Shown one piece after another: positions 60,420 through 64,000 of a stretch of 64,000 nucleotides of DNA. The notes beneath the pieces were generated by a model. That model was given only the letters and a program-made list of their open reading frames with translations, had not been told where the DNA came from and did not search any database. The stretch is from contig NZ_CP065359.1 of NCBI RefSeq assembly GCF_019904295.1, positions 2,815,001 to 2,879,000 of the forward strand, in the 5' to 3' direction. Both the position numbers and the translations under genes were made by a program. Origin of the DNA: Ruegeria sp. SCSIO 43209. Lineage in GTDB: Bacteria; Pseudomonadota; Alphaproteobacteria; Rhodobacterales; Rhodobacteraceae. Each line of letters opens with the position of its first letter. The stretch's first letter is position 1.

Positions 60420-62870
60420 TCAGGCCCTCAACCGTTCATTTGCAGGATCCCAGAGCGGCTGATCCTCCTGAACAACAGCACGACATTTCTGTCCGTAGAT
60501 TTCAACCTCTAGCTCAGTTCCCGGGACAGCCAGATCTGCGCGCACCATGCCCAGCGCGACCGAGGCACCAATGCGATACCCCCACGCACCCGATGTGGTT
60601 TCACCCACGATCTCATCACCGCTCCAGATGCAGGACATGTAAGGCGCATCGACCTCACCTGCGTCCACGATCAGAGTGACAAAGGACTTTTTAACGCCTT
60701 GCTGTTTTTCGTTCTGAATGGCTGCTTTGCCAACAAAATCCTGCGGTTTATCGAGCTTGACAAAGCGCCCCAAACCACCTTCCAGCAGAGAGTAATCCGT
60801 GCTTAGGTCGCCTTTCCACGCACGATAGCCTTTCTCGATCCGCAGCGAATTCAACGCATACATGCCAAAGGGTTTCGCTCCGGCAGCCAGCACAGCTTCG
60901 TAGATGGCGGGCATCGCATCATTTTCAGCATGGATTTCCCAACCCAACTCACCCGCGAAAGATACACGGATCAAGAAGGCATCCTGCCCGGCAACTTTGG
61001 CGAATTGGTGGGTCAGCCACCCTTGCTGCAAATCTGCATCGGTGATGCCAGACAATACATTCCGCGTCATCGGTCCGGTCACGATCAGTGTGTCGCGCTC
61101 GGTTGTGGTTTCCCGAACGGTCACACCTTCGGGCACCGAATTGCGGATCAAATCACCATCGTGCCACTGTGCCGTGGCAGCGGTGATTAGGACGAAATTG
61201 TTCTCAGCCAGACGGATACAGGACAGCTCGGTCAGAATGCGCCCTCTTTCATCCGAGACATAGATCAGATTCATGCGCCCTGCTTTAGGGATACCTCCGG
61301 TACAGAAGCCACGCAGCCAGTCATCCGCCCCCTCGCCTTGTATCCAGAACCGCGAGAAGCCCGGCAGATCCAGCACCCCGCAGTGATCGCGCACGGCTTC
61401 GCATTCTTCTTTGACCCGTTGCTCCCAGGGGCCCGAACGTCCCCAGGTATGGGTGGCTTCCAGTGACGTGTCATCGCCGGTTTGCGCAAACCAGTTTGCG
61501 CGTTCCCAGCCGTTGTACGCGCCCATGACACCGCCCAATTCCTTGACCTTGGCGTGCACAGGCGAGACCTTCTTGTCGCGTGCGGCAGGCCATTCGTGAT
61601 GTGGGAAATGCATGGCGTATTCGTTGCCGTAGACTTCCATCCCTTTCTGATTGCAGTAGTCTTGATCGGTGTAGTCGGTGTAACGACGCGGATCGACGGC
61701 CCACATATCCCATTCGGTGTGACCATCGACGATCCATTCGGCCAGAACTTTGCCTGCACCACCACCTTGGGCGATACCGAAAGTGAAGGTATGAGCCTCG
61801 AACGCGTTTGTCACACCCGGCATCGGGCCTATCAACGGCAGACCATCTGGCGCATAGGGGATCGGGCCATTGATGACGCGACCAACGCCCGAGGTTGCCA
61901 TCAGCGGAACCCGTTCCATCGCATCGGTGACGATATCCTCGATCCGGTCCAGATCATCGTTCCACAGTTGGAAGCTGAAATCCTCGGGCATCGGATCATC
62001 CTCGGTCATCCAGTGGCCCTTGCAATTGGGCTCATAAGGGCCAAGGTTGAAGCCATTCTTCTCTTGCCGCAGGTAGTACGAGATATCGACATCGCGCAGC
62101 AGCGGCAGCTTCTTGCCACCATTTTCTTTCGACCACGCTTCGATTTCGGGAACTTCGTCAGTCAGCAGATACTGATGGCTCATGACCATGGCCGGGACGG
62201 TTCGGCCGCCAAAGGGTTTGAACCATTCCCCTACGCGCTGCGCATAGTAACCGGCGGCGTTCACCACATAATCGCAGGCAATATCACCCTTTTCGGTATG
62301 CACGGTCCATGTGCCGTCGTCCTGCTGTGTCACACCGGTTGCCGGGCAGAATCGGATAATCTTTTGCCCCATATCCCGCGCTCCCTTGGCCAGAGCCTGA
62401 GTCAGCTGCGCCGGGTCAATGTCACCATCGGTCGGGTCATACAGAACGCCTTCAAGATCATGGGTCTCCAGGAAAGGATAGCGTTCCTTGGCCTCTTCCG
62501 GAGTCCACATCTCCATCGGGATGCCTTGATAGCGGCCCATGGACATGGCCCGTTCGAATTCCTGCATCCGCTCCTTGCTGTGCGCCAGACGAATTGACCC
62601 AGAAACGTGGTAGTTCATCGGATAGTCGACCTCGTCCGCGAGGCGCGAATACAGTTCGGTCGAATAGCGCTGCATGTTCATGATCGCCCACGAGGTCGAA
62701 AACGTCGGAACGTTACCCGCCGCGTGCCATGTCGAGCCTGCGGTCAGTTCGTTCTTTTCCAGCAGAACACAATCCGTCCAGCCCTTCTTGGCCAGATGAT
62801 ACAGCGATGAACAGCCCACAACGCCGCCGCCGATGATGACCACACGGGCCTTGTTTGGAAAATCACTCAT
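60420..62870 (-). CDS. Dimethylglycine dehydrogenase-like FAD/folate enzyme
   Basis: An 816-residue enzyme with the same architecture as the SARDH-like protein: FAD domain (VVIIGGGVVGCSSLYHLAK; LTAGSTWHAAGN with the FAD-linking His) and a GcvT-like folate domain from about residue 425 (GVLDLPGFSRFWIQGEGADD; SFAGELGWEIHAENDAM). The pattern SGSIRLA, NAAGYYAQRVGEW, YYLRQEKNG and NGPIPYAPDGLPLIGP follows DMGDH closely. Predicted: dimethylglycine to sarcosine with release of formaldehyde or methylene-THF. No signal peptide, so cytoplasmic. It lies 15 bases after the GFA-type gene. Confidence 0.86.
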   Translation of the reverse strand: MSDFPNKARVVIIGGGVVGCSSLYHLAKKGWTDCVLLEKNELTAGSTWHAAGNVPTFSTSWAIMNMQRYSTELYSRLADEVDYPMNYHVSGSIRLAHSKERMQEFERAMSMGRYQGIPMEMWTPEEAKERYPFLETHDLEGVLYDPTDGDIDPAQLTQALAKGARDMGQKIIRFCPATGVTQQDDGTWTVHTEKGDIACDYVVNAAGYYAQRVGEWFKPFGGRTVPAMVMSHQYLLTDEVPEIEAWSKENGGKKLPLLRDVDISYYLRQEKNGFNLGPYEPNCKGHWMTEDDPMPEDFSFQLWNDDLDRIEDIVTDAMERVPLMATSGVGRVINGPIPYAPDGLPLIGPMPGVTNAFEAHTFTFGIAQGGGAGKVLAEWIVDGHTEWDMWAVDPRRYTDYTDQDYCNQKGMEVYGNEYAMHFPHHEWPAARDKKVSPVHAKVKELGGVMGAYNGWERANWFAQTGDDTSLEATHTWGRSGPWEQRVKEECEAVRDHCGVLDLPGFSRFWIQGEGADDWLRGFCTGGIPKAGRMNLIYVSDERGRILTELSCIRLAENNFVLITAATAQWHDGDLIRNSVPEGVTVRETTTERDTLIVTGPMTRNVLSGITDADLQQGWLTHQFAKVAGQDAFLIRVSFAGELGWEIHAENDAMPAIYEAVLAAGAKPFGMYALNSLRIEKGYRAWKGDLSTDYSLLEGGLGRFVKLDKPQDFVGKAAIQNEKQQGVKKSFVTLIVDAGEVDAPYMSCIWSGDEIVGETTSGAWGYRIGASVALGMVRADLAVPGTELEVEIYGQKCRAVVQEDQPLWDPANERLRA

Positions 62871-62885
62871 GTGTTTGGTTCCCTA

Positions 62886-63266
62886 TTAGTGTGCCCGCTG
62901 GGGCAGGTCGTCTTTGATGTCATAGTAATCGCCCTTGTCTGCCACAAAGATGTGCTGGGCGAGTTTCAACCCGGTCGGCTCATCCAATGAGCCCACGGAA
63001 ATTGCGATCGTGTCCTCGTCATTGTGCTGCCAGAAGAGGAACGAGCCACAAGCGCGGCAAAATCCGCGCTTGGCAATGTCAGAGGCGCGATACCAGCCCA
63101 GCGTTTCGCTGGTGGTAAAGCGGAGATTGTCCTGATGCGTAACGGTCGAGGCCCACAGATGACCCGACTGTTTGCGACACTGCCCGCAATGGCAGGCATT
63201 TGGTGGCGTGAGGTCTCCGTCAACAACAAAAGCGACCGCGCCGCACAGGCAGGAACCGGTATGCAT
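62886..63266 (-). CDS. GFA-family (glutathione-dependent formaldehyde-activating) protein
   Basis: A 126-residue zinc protein of the GFA family. It opens MHTGSCLCGAVAFVVDGDL, then NACHCGQCRKQSG and FCRACGSFLFWQHND, the pattern of cysteine pairs that bind zinc. Family members are linked to S-hydroxymethylglutathione formation from formaldehyde, although activity is unproven for many. Placement immediately before a DMGDH-like enzyme that can release formaldehyde makes the detoxification idea attractive. ATG at 63266 has GAGGGG eight bases upstream. Confidence 0.87.
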   Translation of the reverse strand: MHTGSCLCGAVAFVVDGDLTPPNACHCGQCRKQSGHLWASTVTHQDNLRFTTSETLGWYRASDIAKRGFCRACGSFLFWQHNDEDTIAISVGSLDEPTGLKLAQHIFVADKGDYYDIKDDLPQRAH

Positions 63267-63270
63267 GTCT

Positions 63271-63894
63271 TTATCCCCTCGCTGTCGGCGTCGAACTGGC
63301 ACCCAGCAAAACGCCATAAATGATGAAACAGGTCGCCATCACGCGGCGTACCCAGATATTGAACACCGCCCCCAACGCAGCCTTGCCCATCAGCGCCCCC
63401 AGCGAGGTGAACCCGGTATAGCTGAGCGTCGTGATGACCAGTGCCGTCGGCATGATCACCGCCATCTGCTGCCAGATGGGTACATTCGGCTGCACAAATT
63501 GCGAAAACGCCGCAAGGTATCCGGCGACGCTTTTGGGGTTGATCGTGGCAACAGCCAACGCGTGAAAGTAAACATGCCGCGCCGGACGCTCTGACGCCGG
63601 AGCGGGTTTCGCTGCGTTCATCCAACCGCGAATGCCCATCCAGATCAGAAACCCGGCCCCGATCAGCTTGGCGACAAAGAAACCTGTTGGCGACGCGGCA
63701 ATCAACGCAGTGATCCCCACTGCCGAGAGGATCAGGAACGCACTTGCCTGCGTTAGAATAGCCAGTACACCCAGCATAGCTTTTGGGAATGGCAGGCTCA
63801 TCCCATTTGAGATGCAATTAACCGCATTCGGCCCCGGGGTGGTCACGAACACCACCCAGAACAAAGCGAATATGGTCCAGGCCTCGAAACTCAT
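63271..63894 (-). CDS. LysE/RhtB-family exporter
   Basis: A 207-residue polytopic transporter with about six helices, opening with FWVVFVTTPGPNAVNCISNG, the family's TPGPN signature, then GVLAILTQASAFLILSAVGI and a conserved mid-region. LysE proteins export amino acids or related small molecules; here a methylated amino compound or glycine is conceivable. Its ATG overlaps the stop of the upstream XRE/cupin gene (ATGA) and it ends four bases before the GFA gene, so it belongs to the same operon. Confidence 0.9.
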   Translation of the reverse strand: MSFEAWTIFALFWVVFVTTPGPNAVNCISNGMSLPFPKAMLGVLAILTQASAFLILSAVGITALIAASPTGFFVAKLIGAGFLIWMGIRGWMNAAKPAPASERPARHVYFHALAVATINPKSVAGYLAAFSQFVQPNVPIWQQMAVIMPTALVITTLSYTGFTSLGALMGKAALGAVFNIWVRRVMATCFIIYGVLLGASSTPTARG

Positions 63895-64000
63895 CAGTAC
63901 ACCGGCGGGGCGATAACCCAGATGGCCACAGCGGGCTCATCAAAGGGGTTGGACCAAGTGTAGGGCTCGTGCTTGATCCGGAAGCTATCGCCGGGGCCGA
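63894..64000 (-). CDS. C-terminus of a cupin-containing protein, probably an XRE-type regulator (cut by window edge)
   Basis: Thirty-five codons before a TGA stop that overlaps the LysE start. The visible end (GPGDSFRIKHEPYTWSNP, then AVAIWVIAPPVY) is the closing part of a cupin barrel, typical of the PuuR-like XRE-cupin regulators, but the HTH lies outside the window, so that is inference. It would be the first visible gene of the minus-strand cluster. Confidence 0.65.
   Translation of the reverse strand, partial: GPGDSFRIKHEPYTWSNPFDEPAVAIWVIAPPVY

Noticed and set aside
61482..62597. Long open frame (371 codons) antisense to the DMGDH-like gene
   Set aside because: Shadow of a well-supported gene, with no recognisable motif.
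1..64000. CRISPR arrays, prophage or insertion sequences
   Set aside because: No regular short direct repeats, transposase, integrase or phage structural genes seen.

Overview
The window looks like chromosomal DNA of a marine Roseobacter-group alphaproteobacterium (Rhodobacteraceae; Ruegeria/Silicibacter-like). This rests on gene content and protein resemblance: an FnrL-type regulator next to cco genes and hemN, a TauR-Xsc-SoeABC sulfonate module, paired dimethylglycine and sarcosine dehydrogenases, a TrcR-type (DUF1013) regulator, and dispersed intergenic repeats of a type I associate with this group. GC is high except around 30.3-30.9 kb. I see no insertion sequence, prophage, CRISPR array, rRNA or tRNA gene. 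Coding density is high; the only gene-free stretch over 300 bases (25741-26173) holds a cobalamin riboswitch.

Layout. 1-9.9 kb: microaerobic respiration, with ccoG and the start of ccoH, then ccoNOQP (cbb3 oxidase), a universal stress protein, fnrL and hemN. Three FNR-type boxes sit exactly where they would control ccoG(H), ccoN/usp and fnrL/hemN. A LysR regulator and a divergent 52-residue gene lie between the two cco blocks. 10-17.7 kb: a degenerate EF-G paralogue and a yejABEF-type peptide importer. 17.9-27.1 kb: housekeeping and mixed genes (membrane cytochrome c, pheA, acetyltransferase, nudC, cpdB, SRP RNA, rsgA, a hydrolase behind a perfect 16-base palindrome, a riboswitch-controlled Cys-rich protein, a tyrosine-phosphatase-like protein). 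27.2-33.3 kb: dnaX-ybaB-recR, an AT-rich orphan, a secreted protein, RNase T2, TrcR and a small membrane protein.

33.3-42.9 kb: an arsR-permease pair with an inverted repeat, then tauR, xsc and soeABC. Xsc splits sulfoacetaldehyde into acetyl phosphate and sulfite, and SoeABC oxidises the sulfite at the cytoplasmic membrane into the quinone pool. Paired direct repeats lie in front of both tauR and xsc. The phosphotransacetylase often found beside xsc is absent here.

43-54.7 kb: mixed chromosomal genes (dapA, lytic transglycosylase, transporters, a split and divergent mnmD/mnmC pair, MaoC-like hydratase, FMN reductase, OmpA lipoprotein, YafY regulator with a small divergent gene, RluA-type synthase, SGNH hydrolase, rarD). 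54.9-64 kb: a run of eight tightly spaced minus-strand genes that reads as a methylated-glycine (betaine to glycine) demethylation unit: XRE/cupin regulator (partial), LysE exporter, GFA-type formaldehyde protein, DMGDH-like, zinc-type/quinone oxidoreductase, homocysteine methyltransferase, GlxA/AraC regulator and SARDH-like.
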